Of a stretch of DNA of 64,000 nucleotides, positions 9,832 to 18,632 are shown in pieces. A program made the translations under genes and the position numbers. This DNA is from Inhella crocodyli (GTDB taxonomy: Bacteria; Pseudomonadota; Gammaproteobacteria; Burkholderiales; Burkholderiaceae_C): contig NZ_SACM01000001.1 of assembly GCF_004004565.1 (NCBI RefSeq), positions 186,001 through 250,000 on the forward strand, written 5' to 3'. The notes under the pieces were generated by a model. That model was given only the letters and a program-made list of their open reading frames with translations. It was not told the DNA's origin and did no database searches. Positions within the stretch are counted from its first letter, which is position 1; every line of letters begins with the position of its first letter.

Positions 9832-10752
9832 TCAAGGTTTACCAGCCGCCGGCCTGCGCGCTGACAAGGAAATACCCGCAGCGATCAGCCCAAAGGCCAG
9901 GGCGTGGTGCGCCTGTGGCGCCTCGCCCAGCAGTGCGGACGACATGAGGGCGGCGAACAGCGGGGTCAGGTTGGCGAAAAAGGCGGCCAAGGCCGGGCCG
10001 CCCTGCGCCACGCCCAAGCCCCAGCAGCGGTAGGCCAACAAACTCGGGCCCAGGGCGATGAACAGCACCCCGGCGCCCAAGGCCCAGCTCGGTTGCAGGG
10101 CCACCCCCGTCCAACCCTGCTCGGCGGCGCTCAAGGGCCAGGCGAACAGCAGGCCGACAATGGCCTGCAAGGCCAGGGTGTTGGTCCAGGGCCAGTCGGG
10201 GCCCAGCGTGGCCGGGGGGCGGGTCAGCAACCAGCTGTAGCCGGCCCAGGCGAGGGTGGCCGCCAACATCAAGGCGTCGCCCTGCACCCAGTGCACCTGG
10301 GCCAGACGCTGCCAGCTGCCTTGGCTCACCACCACCAGCACGCCAGCCATGCACAGCAGTGCGCCTTGGGCCTGGCCGGCCGTCGGGTGGTGGTGAAAAA
10401 ACAGGGCACCAACGACGAGCATGGCCACCGGCAAGCTCGCGGCGATGAGGGTGACGTTGACCGGGCTGGAGGTGTGCAGCGCTTGGTAGAGCAGGGCGTT
10501 GTAGGCCGCCATGCCCAGCACCCCGCTGAGCAGCCACCAGCGCCAGCCCTGCCACCAGGTGCACCGCCGCGCCCACAGGCCTTGGGTCAGCGGCAGCAGC
10601 AAGGCCAGCACCACGGTCCAGCGCAAGGCGTTCAGCAGGATGGGCGGCACGCTGTCGCTCAGCGCCCGCCCCAAGACCGCGTTGCTGGCCCAGGCCAGGG
10701 GCGGCAGGGTCAGCAGCAGGACGAGGCGAGGGGTCAGGCGGGCGGCGGGCAT
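9832..10752 (-). CDS. EamA/DMT-superfamily transporter
   Basis: A 306-residue integral membrane protein with about ten hydrophobic helices in two EamA repeats, the usual size for the drug/metabolite exporter family. Characteristic family pieces include PPLAWASNAVLGRAL near the N-terminus, NALRWTVVLALLLPL in helix two and LTPLFAALMSSALLGEAP in the second repeat. The substrate cannot be predicted. It is the first gene of a minus-strand unit, followed after 4 bases by the histidine kinase. Confidence 0.9.
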   Translation of the reverse strand: MPAARLTPRLVLLLTLPPLAWASNAVLGRALSDSVPPILLNALRWTVVLALLLPLTQGLWARRCTWWQGWRWWLLSGVLGMAAYNALLYQALHTSSPVNVTLIAASLPVAMLVVGALFFHHHPTAGQAQGALLCMAGVLVVVSQGSWQRLAQVHWVQGDALMLAATLAWAGYSWLLTRPPATLGPDWPWTNTLALQAIVGLLFAWPLSAAEQGWTGVALQPSWALGAGVLFIALGPSLLAYRCWGLGVAQGGPALAAFFANLTPLFAALMSSALLGEAPQAHHALAFGLIAAGISLSARRPAAGKP

Positions 10753-10787
10753 GGGCCCGCCGACTGTAGGTCAGGGCCGTTCCGCGC

Positions 10788-12428
10788 TCAGCGTGCCAGT
10801 TGCTCCACGCGCACGCCCCAGGCGGGCAGCCATTGGGCGCTGGCCGGGGCCGTGCGCGGGGCCGCCCACAGCGCCTCGCCCTGGGTCGACCAGGGCAGGG
10901 CCTGCCCGCTGTAGTTCAGGGATATGCGAAGGGCCTGGCCCTCGGCCCGGCGCACGAAGCTCAGCACGGGGCCGCTGACCGTCACCTGCTCGTAGCTGCC
11001 GCGCTTCAGGGCCGGGTGGGCCTTGCGCAGGGCGATGAGTTGGCGGTAGTGGTGGAACAGCGAATTCGGGTCGGCGCGCTGGGCGGCGGCGTTGTTGGTG
11101 CTGGCATTGGGGCTGCGGCCGCGCACCAGGGCCTGGCCCGTGCTGCTGAAGCCCGCCAGCGGGGCCGAGGCGTCCCAGCTCATGGGGCCGCGAATGGGGC
11201 CGTCGCCGGGCAGCTCGAGCTGCCCGCCCATGCCGATCTCTTCGCCGTAGTAGACGAAGGGCACGCCGGGCTGCAGCAGGTAGCTGGCCGCGGCCAACTT
11301 GTATTTGGCCTCGTCGCCCTTCAGTTGGTCCCAGATGCGCTGGCCGGCAAAGATGTCGTGGTTGGCCAGCATGGTGGCCATGCGGTGGGGGCGGGTCTTG
11401 AAGAAGTCGGCAATCTTTTGCACGTTCTGTTGCACCGCGTCGGGCTTTTCGCCCTTGAGCGCGTCCATGATGGCCCGCTCCAGCCCGAAGGCGAAGGCAC
11501 TGCCGCAGACCGACTCGCTGCTGTAGGCCGCCGGCTCCGCCGTGGCCTCGCACACGGTGTAGCGCTGGGGGTAGCTGCTGATCAGGTCGTAGAAGCGCTT
11601 CGTCAGCTGCCGGCTCTCGGGCTGGTCGTTCCAATCCTTGGCGTTGTGCTCCACCAAGTGCGGCACGGCGTCCAGGCGGAAGCCGTCGAGCCCTCGGTTG
11701 AGCCAGAAGCGCAGGTTGTCCGCGTGCCAGCGCACCACGGCCGGGTTCTTCAGGTTGAAGTCCGGCATGTGCGGCCCGAAGGTGCCGAAGTAAAACTCGC
11801 GCGACCCGGCCGGGGCCAGGGGCATGTCTTTGACCTCGCCCGTCCAGGTCCAGGGCTGCTGGCCCGTCCAGTACCAGGGGAACTTGCCCCAAATGTCCCA
11901 GCCGGCTGGAGCGGTGTCGGCCCACACGAACCAGTCGCGGTAGGCATTGCCGGGGCCGGACTTGGCCTGCTGGAACAGCGGGTGCGCGTGGCTGCCGTGG
12001 TTCACCACGTAGTCAATGATCACGCCGATGCCGCGCTGGTGGGCCTCGCGCAGCAGTTCGTCGAAGTCGGCCAGGCTGCCGTAGTCCCGCTCGATGGCGC
12101 GGAAGTCGGTGGTGGCGTAGCCGTGGTCGCGGTCGGCGCTTTGCGTGACCGGCATCAGCCACAGGCCGGTCACGCCCAGCGCCTGCAGGTGGTCCAGGCG
12201 CTGGATGAGGCCGCGCAGGTCGCCCTGGCCGTCGCCGTCGCTGTCTTGGTAGCTGCGAACGAAGACCTCCATGAACACGCCCTGGTGCCAGTCGGCCGGC
12301 AGCGTGCTGGCGCTCGGTCGGGCGGGCACGGCGCCCAGGTCTTGCGGCGTGGGCAGCGCGGGGGACTGGGGCGCGCTGCCACAGGCCACCAAGGCGGCGG
12401 CGGCCAGCAGGGCGAGGGCGGTCTTCAT
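10788..12428 (-). CDS. GH13 alpha-amylase-family lipoprotein (second of tandem pair)
   Basis: A 546-residue glycoside hydrolase carrying a lipoprotein signal peptide with lipobox LVAC (Cys16), so it should be anchored in the outer membrane or periplasmic face. GH13 regions are clear: region I DYVVNH at 139-144, region II GFRLDAV with nucleophile Asp253, acid/base Glu294 in TVCEAT, and region IV ANHD with Asp358. A Ca-type DSDGDGQGD stretch is near residues 62-70. The expected activity is endo- or exo-cleavage of alpha-1,4-glucan; the exact product is unknown. It overlaps the preceding amylase gene by ATGA and is closely similar to it, implying tandem duplication. Confidence 0.92.
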   Translation of the reverse strand: MKTALALLAAAALVACGSAPQSPALPTPQDLGAVPARPSASTLPADWHQGVFMEVFVRSYQDSDGDGQGDLRGLIQRLDHLQALGVTGLWLMPVTQSADRDHGYATTDFRAIERDYGSLADFDELLREAHQRGIGVIIDYVVNHGSHAHPLFQQAKSGPGNAYRDWFVWADTAPAGWDIWGKFPWYWTGQQPWTWTGEVKDMPLAPAGSREFYFGTFGPHMPDFNLKNPAVVRWHADNLRFWLNRGLDGFRLDAVPHLVEHNAKDWNDQPESRQLTKRFYDLISSYPQRYTVCEATAEPAAYSSESVCGSAFAFGLERAIMDALKGEKPDAVQQNVQKIADFFKTRPHRMATMLANHDIFAGQRIWDQLKGDEAKYKLAAASYLLQPGVPFVYYGEEIGMGGQLELPGDGPIRGPMSWDASAPLAGFSSTGQALVRGRSPNASTNNAAAQRADPNSLFHHYRQLIALRKAHPALKRGSYEQVTVSGPVLSFVRRAEGQALRISLNYSGQALPWSTQGEALWAAPRTAPASAQWLPAWGVRVEQLAR

Positions 12429-14125
12429 GGTTGGACCTTGTAAACCAGGGTGCTTTGCGCGGCCAGGCTGAGGCTCAGCTGGCCGCTGGCGTTGGCCGTC
12501 AGGGCGGAGCCTGCGCCAAACAGAGGCTGCAGGTTGGCGTTGGCCGGGGCGCCGGTCACGGTCAGGGCGCCGCTGGCGCCTCGGCCGGTGTTCACCACCA
12601 CCAGCACGCGCTCGCTGCCCAGCACCCGCCAGTACGCGAGCGTGCTGCCCAACACCTGGCCGTTCTCCAGCGTGCCCTTGGCCAACGCCGGTTGGGCGTT
12701 GCGCAGGGCCAGCACGGCCTTGTAGTGGTTCAGCAGCGAGTTCGGGTCGGCCTCTTGTGCGGCCACGTTGTTCGTGGTGCTGTTGCTGGCCAGCGCGCGG
12801 TAGGGCGTCCCAGTCGTGAAGCCGGCGTTGCTGGCGTTGGCCGTCCAGCTCATCGGGGAGCGCAGGCGGGGGTCGCCACTCAGGCCTGCGCCGCCGGCCA
12901 TGCCCACTTCCTCCCCGTAGTAAATGAAGGGCGTGCCGGGGCGCAGCAGCGACAGGCTGGCGGCCACCTTCAAGGCCGCGGTGTCGCCGCCCAGTTGGTT
13001 GAAAGGCCGCTGGCCGGCGAACTCATCGTGGTTGGAGAGGAAGGGGCTCAAGCCCGCCGCCGGCGCCTGCGCCAAGCGACCCAGCGCCGCGGAGTTGGAC
13101 GAGCCGGCCGCGGCGATCAAATCGCTTTGCGTGCCGAAGGCAAAGGCGCGCCCGCAGGCTGGGGCGTAGGTGGTGGCGGCGCTGGGCGCCTCGCAAACCG
13201 TGAAGCGCTTGCTGTAGGTGGCGATCAGGCTGGCGATGTCGCGCATCAGCGCCACGCTCTCGGGCTGGTTCTCGAAGGCGCTGGCGCCGTTCTCGATCAG
13301 CACGCCCACGGCGTCGAAGCGGAAGCCGTCCACGCCCCGGTTGAGCCAAAAGCGCAGGTTGTTCTGGTGGAAGGCCAGCACGTCGGCGTTGCGCAGGTTC
13401 CAGTCGGGCATCTGGTCCCAGAACGGCGCGTAGTAGGCGCCATTGCTGCTGGTGCGCCAGGGGTTGCCACCGAACACGTTCCAGCCGGCGGGGGCGCTGG
13501 CCTGCCAGACGTACCAGTTTCGGAAGCTGTTGGTGGTGTCGGCCTTCGACGCGCCGAACAGCGGGTGCTGCGCCGCGCTGTGGTTGAGCACGTAGTCCAT
13601 CACCACGCCGATGCCGCGGGCGTGTGCCTGGCGCAGCAGTTCGTCCATGTCGGCCAGGCTGCCGTAGGCGGCTTCGATGCCCCGGTAGTCGGTGACCGCG
13701 TAGCCGTGGTCGCCGTCTTGGCTGCGGTTCACGGGCATCAGCCACAGGCCGCGCACGCCCAGGTTCTTCAGGTAGTCCAGCTGCTGGGTCAGGCCGCGCA
13801 GGTCGCCCACGCCGTCGCCGTCGCTGTCCTTGTAGCTGCGCACGAAGATCTGGGCGAAGGCCCCGTGCTGCCAGTCGGCATCCAAGGGGCTTCCCGGGTC
13901 GGCGGCGGGCACCGTGCTCAGATCGACCCCCGCCGGTGTGGGCGTGGGGGCCGGTGCGGGCGGGGGAGGGGGCGGCGGCGAAGGCGGCGGGGGCGCGGGC
14001 GTGGGGGGCACGGGCGCCGGCGGCGGGGCCGAACCGCCGCCACCGCCGCAGGCTTGCAGCAACGACAAGCCCAAGAGGGCCAACAGGGTGTACGCCACCC
14101 GCGCGCGCAGTCGCCAAGTCGTCAT
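12425..14125 (-). CDS. GH13 alpha-amylase-family lipoprotein with Pro-rich linker (first of tandem pair)
   Basis: A 566-residue relative of the following gene. The lipobox is LLQAC (Cys26). A glycine run and an extended proline-rich linker at about residues 34-65 then carry the catalytic domain away from the membrane anchor. Catalytic regions are DYVLNH at 177-182, GFRFDAV with nucleophile Asp271, TVCEAP with Glu312, and SNHDEF with Asp367; the calcium-binding-like DSDGDGVGD is conserved. All GH13 residues needed for catalysis are present. It is the first gene of a two-gene minus-strand operon, divergent from the pullulanase across a 142-base regulatory region, which argues for joint starch or maltodextrin control. 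Confidence 0.92.
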   Translation of the reverse strand: MTTWRLRARVAYTLLALLGLSLLQACGGGGGSAPPPAPVPPTPAPPPPSPPPPPPPAPAPTPTPAGVDLSTVPAADPGSPLDADWQHGAFAQIFVRSYKDSDGDGVGDLRGLTQQLDYLKNLGVRGLWLMPVNRSQDGDHGYAVTDYRGIEAAYGSLADMDELLRQAHARGIGVVMDYVLNHSAAQHPLFGASKADTTNSFRNWYVWQASAPAGWNVFGGNPWRTSSNGAYYAPFWDQMPDWNLRNADVLAFHQNNLRFWLNRGVDGFRFDAVGVLIENGASAFENQPESVALMRDIASLIATYSKRFTVCEAPSAATTYAPACGRAFAFGTQSDLIAAAGSSNSAALGRLAQAPAAGLSPFLSNHDEFAGQRPFNQLGGDTAALKVAASLSLLRPGTPFIYYGEEVGMAGGAGLSGDPRLRSPMSWTANASNAGFTTGTPYRALASNSTTNNVAAQEADPNSLLNHYKAVLALRNAQPALAKGTLENGQVLGSTLAYWRVLGSERVLVVVNTGRGASGALTVTGAPANANLQPLFGAGSALTANASGQLSLSLAAQSTLVYKVQP

Positions 14126-14267
14126 AGGGAAATGTAGGAAAGTTACGTCGAACGTTGGGCAGTATCCCTAGGGTTGTCCCGCAACGCGATGCGTGTTTGC
14201 CAGGGGTTATTCGCTGTAACCCTGAGGCATCATGTAGTTTTATTTCACTATCTTTTGTGGGGTTGTC
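14126..14267. promoter_or_regulatory. Divergent amylase/pullulanase control region with several palindromes
   Basis: This 142-base gap separates the divergent amylase and pullulanase genes. It contains the perfect palindrome CCCTAGGG (14166-14173), an inverted repeat GGGTTA-N7-TAACCC (14204-14222) and a TAGT-N8-ACTA element (14235-14250). A TTGCCA hexamer at 14197-14202 resembles a -35, but no good -10 lies 17 bases beyond it. The symmetry suggests binding of a dimeric sugar-responsive repressor or activator; no such regulator is encoded in the window. Confidence 0.5.
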
Positions 14268-16961
14268 ATGAAGGCCAAGGCACGTTGGGCGTGGGCGACT
14301 TGGGGCGCTTTGTGGGTGCTGCCGGCGTGGGCCCAGGGGGACCTCGCGGCGTGCGACGAGGCCCGCACCCCCTTCGCGCAGTCGCTGCCCCACGCGGGCG
14401 CGGCCGTGCTGCCCGCGCAAGCCCATTGGTTCGGTGCCGAACAACTGCGCTGGCCCGGCCAGCCTGCCGACGGCCGCTACCGGTTGCTGCACAGCGCGCA
14501 GGGCGGCCTCCAAGTTGCCGTGGGCGAGCCCGCCAGCGGCTTCGCGCAAGCCCTGCCGTTGAGCGCCAGCAGCGCGCCGGTGCCCGCGGCCTTTGCCTGG
14601 GTCGGGGCGGGTGCCACGCTGCAGTTCGCGCAGCCCCTGGACCGCGCGGCCCGCCTGGCCTTGCTGCAAGGCCAATCCGTCTTGGTCCGCGAGGACGAGC
14701 AAGGCCGCGTGCTGGCCGCCACCCGCCTGCAAGCCGCGGGCGCCTTGGATGCGCTGTTTGCCGATGCCGCCGAGCCCTTGGCCTTCGGCATCGCCCGCCG
14801 CCCTGGCGCCACCGAGGGCCGCCTGTGGGCGCCCACCGCCCGCGCGGTGGAGGTGTGCGTCTACCCGGGCGCCCAGGCCGCGCCCAGCCAGCGCTTCGCC
14901 GCCCGCTGGGACGCCGCCAGCGGCAGTTGGCACTGGCAGCAACCGGTGGACCTGCAGGGCCAGTTCGTCAACTACCTCGTGGAGGTGTGGGTGGACGGCC
15001 AAGGCTGGGTGCGCCAGCGCGTGACCGACCCCTACGCCGTCTCGCTCAATGCCAACTCGCGCCGCACCGCGGTGCTGGACCTGGCCGACCCCCGCACCCA
15101 GCCGCCGGGCTGGCGCGCGCCCGCCGGCGTGCGCGAAATCAAGCGCTTGAACGAGATGGTGGTGTACGAGCTGCACGTGCGCGACTTCTCGCGCGACGAC
15201 CCCAGCGTGCGTGCCGCTTGGCGTGGCAAGTACCCCGCCTTCATGGAAGCCCGCAGCCAAGGCATGCGCCACCTGCGCGACCTGGCCCGCGTGGGCGTGA
15301 CCGACGTGCACCTGCTGCCCGTGTTCGACCTGGCCACGGTGCCCGAGAAGGGCTGCATCGAACCCCAGCTGCCCAAGGCCCCGCCCAACAGCCCGCTGCC
15401 GCAGGCGGCCGTCATGGCCGTGGCCGGCCAAGACTGCTTCAACTGGGGTTACGACCCCTTCCACTTCAACGCCCCCGAGGGCAGCTACGCCACCGACGCC
15501 GACGACCCCGCGGTGCGCGTGCGCGAGTTCCGCCAGATGGTGCTGGCCCTGCACCGCGCCGGCCTGCGCGTGGGCATGGACATGGTCTACAACCACACGA
15601 CGGCCGCCGGCCAGAGCGAGCGCTCGGTGCTGGACCGCGTGGTGCCTGGCTATTACCAGCGCCTGAACGCCAACGGCGAGGTGGAAAAGAGCACCTGCTG
15701 CGACAACACCGCCACCGAGCACCGCATGATGGCCAAGCTCATGAGCGACAGCCTGCTGCTGTGGAGCCGTGAGTACAAGCTCGACAGCTACCGCTTCGAC
15801 CTCATGGGCCACCAGCCCCGCGCCGCCATGCTGGCCATGCGCGAACGCCTGCGACGCGAGCTGGGCCGCGAAATCCTGTTCATCGGCGAGGGCTGGAACT
15901 TCGGCGAGGTCGCCAACGGCGCGCGCTTCGTGCAGGCCAGCCAGCTCAGCCTGAAGGGCGACGGCATCGGCACCTTCAGCGACCGCGGCCGCGACGCCGC
16001 GCGCGGCGGCAGCTTCGGCAGCGTCAAAGAGCTGATGGGCTCCAAAGGCTGGCTCAACGGCCTGCTGGACGACCCCGCCAAGCGCGCCGACGCGCTCAAA
16101 GCCGCCGACCTGCTGCGCCTTCAACTGGCCGGCACCTTGGCCGAGTTCCGCTTCACCACGCACACCGGCGCGACCCAACGCGGCGCCGAGATCGACTACG
16201 CCGGGCAGCCCGCCGGCTACGCGGCCCAGCCGGGTGAGGCGGTGCACTACGTCGAAAACCACGACAACCACACCCTGTTCGACGCCAACGTGCTCAAGCT
16301 GCCGGCCACGGCCAGCATGGCCGAGCGCCTGCACCGCCAAACCCTGGGCAACGCCTTGGTGGCTTGGAGCCAAGGCACCGTCTACGTCCACGCCGGCCAA
16401 GAGCTGCTGCGCAGCAAGAGCCTGGACCGCAACAGCTACGACAGCGGCGATGCCTTCAACCGCCTCGACTACGGCCTGCGCGACAACGGCTTCGGCCACG
16501 GCCTGCCGCCCGCGCCCGACAACGGCCGCGACTGGGACACCATCGCCCCGCTGCTGGGCGACCCCAAGCTGCAACCCACGCCCGCGCAACTGCGCCAAGC
16601 CGTGGCCGCCTTCCACGACGTGATGCGCATCCGCGCCAGCTCCAGCCTGTTCTCGCTGCCTTCGGCCGACGAGGTGCAAAAGCGCCTGCGCTTCCACGCC
16701 GCCGGCCCGGGCCAAGACCCGGCGCTGATCGTGGCCGAACTCGACGGCGCCGGCTGGCCCGGCGCGCGCTTCGGCGGCCTGCTGCTGGTGTTCAACGGGG
16801 CGTCGCAGGCGCGGGAGTTCAGCGTGCCGGGCGCGTGGCGCCTGCACCCGGTGCATACCGCCCCGCAAGCGGCCGACCGACGCGTGCGCTTGGAGGCCCA
16901 AAACGCCCACGCCGGCGCGCTGCGCGTGCCGGCGTGGGGGGCCGTGGCCTTCGTGCGTTGA
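14268..16961 (+). CDS. pulA: Secreted pullulanase-type debranching enzyme (GH13)
   Basis: An 897-residue type I pullulanase hydrolysing alpha-1,6 branches of pullulan and starch. A Sec signal peptide ends near LPAWAQG (residue about 22). The pullulanase signature FNWGYDP is at 391-397 (usually YNWGYDP). Catalytic regions are MVYNHT with Asn442, [10 protein letters not shown] with nucleophile Asp511, FIGEGWNFG with acid/base Glu541, and [11 protein letters not shown] with Asp666. An N-terminal carbohydrate-binding/CBM48-like part precedes the barrel ([16 protein letters not shown] near 185-200). It has no lipobox, unlike the two amylases across the promoter, so it is probably free in the periplasm or exported. 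It starts just after a palindrome-rich control region. Confidence 0.93.
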   Translation: MKAKARWAWATWGALWVLPAWAQGDLAACDEARTPFAQSLPHAGAAVLPAQAHWFGAEQLRWPGQPADGRYRLLHSAQGGLQVAVGEPASGFAQALPLSASSAPVPAAFAWVGAGATLQFAQPLDRAARLALLQGQSVLVREDEQGRVLAATRLQAAGALDALFADAAEPLAFGIARRPGATEGRLWAPTARAVEVCVYPGAQAAPSQRFAARWDAASGSWHWQQPVDLQGQFVNYLVEVWVDGQGWVRQRVTDPYAVSLNANSRRTAVLDLADPRTQPPGWRAPAGVREIKRLNEMVVYELHVRDFSRDDPSVRAAWRGKYPAFMEARSQGMRHLRDLARVGVTDVHLLPVFDLATVPEKGCIEPQLPKAPPNSPLPQAAVMAVAGQDCFNWGYDPFHFNAPEGSYATDADDPAVRVREFRQMVLALHRAGLRVGMDMVYNHTTAAGQSERSVLDRVVPGYYQRLNANGEVEKSTCCDNTATEHRMMAKLMSDSLLLWSREYKLDSYRFDLMGHQPRAAMLAMRERLRRELGREILFIGEGWNFGEVANGARFVQASQLSLKGDGIGTFSDRGRDAARGGSFGSVKELMGSKGWLNGLLDDPAKRADALKAADLLRLQLAGTLAEFRFTTHTGATQRGAEIDYAGQPAGYAAQPGEAVHYVENHDNHTLFDANVLKLPATASMAERLHRQTLGNALVAWSQGTVYVHAGQELLRSKSLDRNSYDSGDAFNRLDYGLRDNGFGHGLPPAPDNGRDWDTIAPLLGDPKLQPTPAQLRQAVAAFHDVMRIRASSSLFSLPSADEVQKRLRFHAAGPGQDPALIVAELDGAGWPGARFGGLLLVFNGASQAREFSVPGAWRLHPVHTAPQAADRRVRLEAQNAHAGALRVPAWGAVAFVR

Positions 16962-16967
16962 GCTCAC

Positions 16968-16982
16968 GGGGCCCAGGGCCCC
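16968..16982. terminator. Candidate hairpin between convergent genes
   Basis: GGGGCC (16968-16973) and GGCCCC (16977-16982) form a short GC-only hairpin with a 3-base loop between the pullulanase stop and the convergent small lipoprotein. No T-run follows on either strand, so it is only a possible transcription stop. Confidence 0.3.
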
Positions 16983-16988
16983 GGTCGT

Positions 16989-17183
16989 TCACTGGCAGCT
17001 GAAGCTCTTGGCGCTGACCTCTTTGACCTTGCCTTCGCCACAGGTTTTCACGGCTTGCTCGCTCATGCGGGCCAACTCGGCGGCTTGGGAGGCCGGGCTC
17101 TTGACCTCGGGGCTGATGGAGATGCAAGCGGTGCAGAAGAAGGCAGCGGCGAGGGCGGTGGTCCAGGCGAGGGGGCGGGTCAT
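16989..17183 (-). CDS. Small putative lipoprotein
   Basis: A 64-residue protein with a signal peptide and lipobox FCTAC (Cys20), leaving a mature lipopeptide of about 45 residues with two further cysteines, one in KTCGEGK and one in the last three residues. I do not recognise the family. The mature part is Ala/Ser/Lys/Glu-rich and probably helical. The two cysteines could form a disulfide in the periplasm. It stands alone between pulA and the flavoprotein. It is real by start, signal and coding bias, but its function is unknown. Confidence 0.7.
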   Translation of the reverse strand: MTRPLAWTTALAAAFFCTACISISPEVKSPASQAAELARMSEQAVKTCGEGKVKEVSAKSFSCQ

Positions 17184-17326
17184 GAAAAGGCTCCAGAGGA
17201 AAAGGCGCGCAGCCTAAGGGCGTCGATGGCTGCCGCCCAGCGGCGGCCGACCAAGTGCCGTTTCCGGGGCTTGTTCTGCGATTCGCACGGACCGACGCGA
17301 AGCCCGCGGGGCGACCTGGGGCGGTG

Positions 17327-17344
17327 CTGAGCCCCTGGGCTCAG
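17327..17344. repeat. Perfect inverted repeat at the end of the flavoprotein gene
   Basis: CTGAGCCC and GGGCTCAG separated by CT form an 18-base perfect palindromic hairpin that includes the stop codon of the flavoprotein gene (minus strand). It could act as a transcript 3' end stabiliser or weak terminator; no T-run is present. The rest of the 157-base gap to 17184 shows nothing else convincing. Confidence 0.4.
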
Positions 17345-18534
17345 AGGCCCTGGGCGCAGGCGGCCGCGCTGGCCCAGGCCCAGTGGAAGTTGTAGCCCCC
17401 CAGCCAGCCGGTGACGTCCACCACCTCGCCGATGAAGTGCAAGCCGGGCACCAACTTGCTGCCCATGCTTTGCGAATCCAGGTCTCGCGTGTCCACGCCA
17501 CCGGCCATCACTTCGGCCTTGCGCCAGCCCTCGGTGCCGGTGGGCACCAGGGCCCAGCGGGCGAGGCTGTCGACGAGCTTGGCGATGTCCTTGTCCCGCA
17601 CGTCGGGCATGGGCTTGGAGGCGGGCAGGTCCTGCAAGGCCAGCCAGGTCTGGGCCAGGCGCTCGGGCAGGTGCAGGGCCAGCTCGTTGCCCAGCTGGCG
17701 CTGGGTGCGGCCCTTGGCTTGGCGCAGGGTGTCGGCCAGGTTGGCATGGGCCAAGGCGACGCGGATCTCGGTGCCCGGCTGCCAGTAGCTGGAGATTTGC
17801 AGCACGCCCGGGCCACTGAGGCCGCGGTGGGTGAACAGCAGGTCTTCGACGAAGCGGGTGGTGTTCTTTTTGCCCTCGCCGGTTTCGATGGCCACTTCCA
17901 GCGACAGGCCCGCCAGGGCGGCGAAAGGCGCCCAGGCCTGGGGGTCGAAGGTCAGGGGCACGAGGGCAGGGCGGGGCGCCACCACGCGGTGGCCGAACTG
18001 CTGGGCCAGGCGCAGGCCCCAGTCGGTGGCACCGATCTTGGGCACGGGCAGGCCGCCGGTGGCCACCACCACGCGCGCGGCCTGCACGGGGCCGCGGGAG
18101 GTGTCCAGCTCGAAGCCGCTGCCGGCCTGGCGCACGGCGGCCACGCTGCAGGGCTGCCAGCGCTCCACGCCGCCCGCGCCGCACTCGGCCAGCAGCATGC
18201 GGATGATCTGTTCGGCCGAGTCGTCGCAAAACAGCTGGCCCCGGTGCTTTTCGTGGAAGGCGATGCCGTGGCGCTGCACCAACTCGATGAAGTGCGCCGG
18301 CATGTAGCGCGCCAGGGCCGAGCGGCAGTAGTGCGGGTTGCCGGAGATGAAGTTGGCTGGCGTGACCTCGCGGTTGGTGAAGTTGCAGCGCCCACCCCCG
18401 GAGATGCGGATCTTCTCGGCCAGCTTGTCGGCGTGATCGATCAGCAAGACCTTGAGGCCCCGCTGGCCGGCGATGCCTGCGCAAAACAAGCCGGCGGCGC
18501 CGGCCCCCACCACCACCACGTCGAAGGAATGCAT
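17341..18534 (-). CDS. HI0933-family FAD-dependent oxidoreductase
   Basis: A 397-residue flavoprotein. The FAD Rossmann motif VVGAGAAGLFCAG begins at residue 9, and the family-specific GGGRCNFTN lies near residues 47-55. A second glycine-rich region VVATGGLPVPKIGATDWG follows, and the C-terminal EVMAGGVDTRDLDSQSMGSKLVPGLHFIGEVVDVTGWLGGYNFHWAWAS segment closes the FAD site as in the BaiN/HI0933 group. Members are often annotated as NAD(P)/FAD-dependent oxidoreductases of unknown substrate. It is divergent from the TPR lipoprotein gene. Confidence 0.92.
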   Translation of the reverse strand: MHSFDVVVVGAGAAGLFCAGIAGQRGLKVLLIDHADKLAEKIRISGGGRCNFTNREVTPANFISGNPHYCRSALARYMPAHFIELVQRHGIAFHEKHRGQLFCDDSAEQIIRMLLAECGAGGVERWQPCSVAAVRQAGSGFELDTSRGPVQAARVVVATGGLPVPKIGATDWGLRLAQQFGHRVVAPRPALVPLTFDPQAWAPFAALAGLSLEVAIETGEGKKNTTRFVEDLLFTHRGLSGPGVLQISSYWQPGTEIRVALAHANLADTLRQAKGRTQRQLGNELALHLPERLAQTWLALQDLPASKPMPDVRDKDIAKLVDSLARWALVPTGTEGWRKAEVMAGGVDTRDLDSQSMGSKLVPGLHFIGEVVDVTGWLGGYNFHWAWASAAACAQGL

Positions 18535-18632
18535 CGGCCGGATTATCGGCAGCGGGCGACGGCGGTGGACCGCGCGAGCTGTTGCGTCTAACCTGGGCGG
18601 TGGCCGGGTCTTCGCCCGGCGAGGAGCGCGGC

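Noticed and set aside
13935-14025. Proline-rich repeat of the first amylase as a tandem-repeat or mobile element
   Set aside because: It is in frame, codes for a Pro/Ala/Thr linker and is typical of secreted hydrolases.
13023-16967. A 1314-codon open frame on the minus strand opposite the pullulanase gene
   Set aside because: It is a G+C-rich shadow of a clear GH13 gene; its translation is low-complexity His/Gly/Ala/Arg-rich with no recognisable domain.
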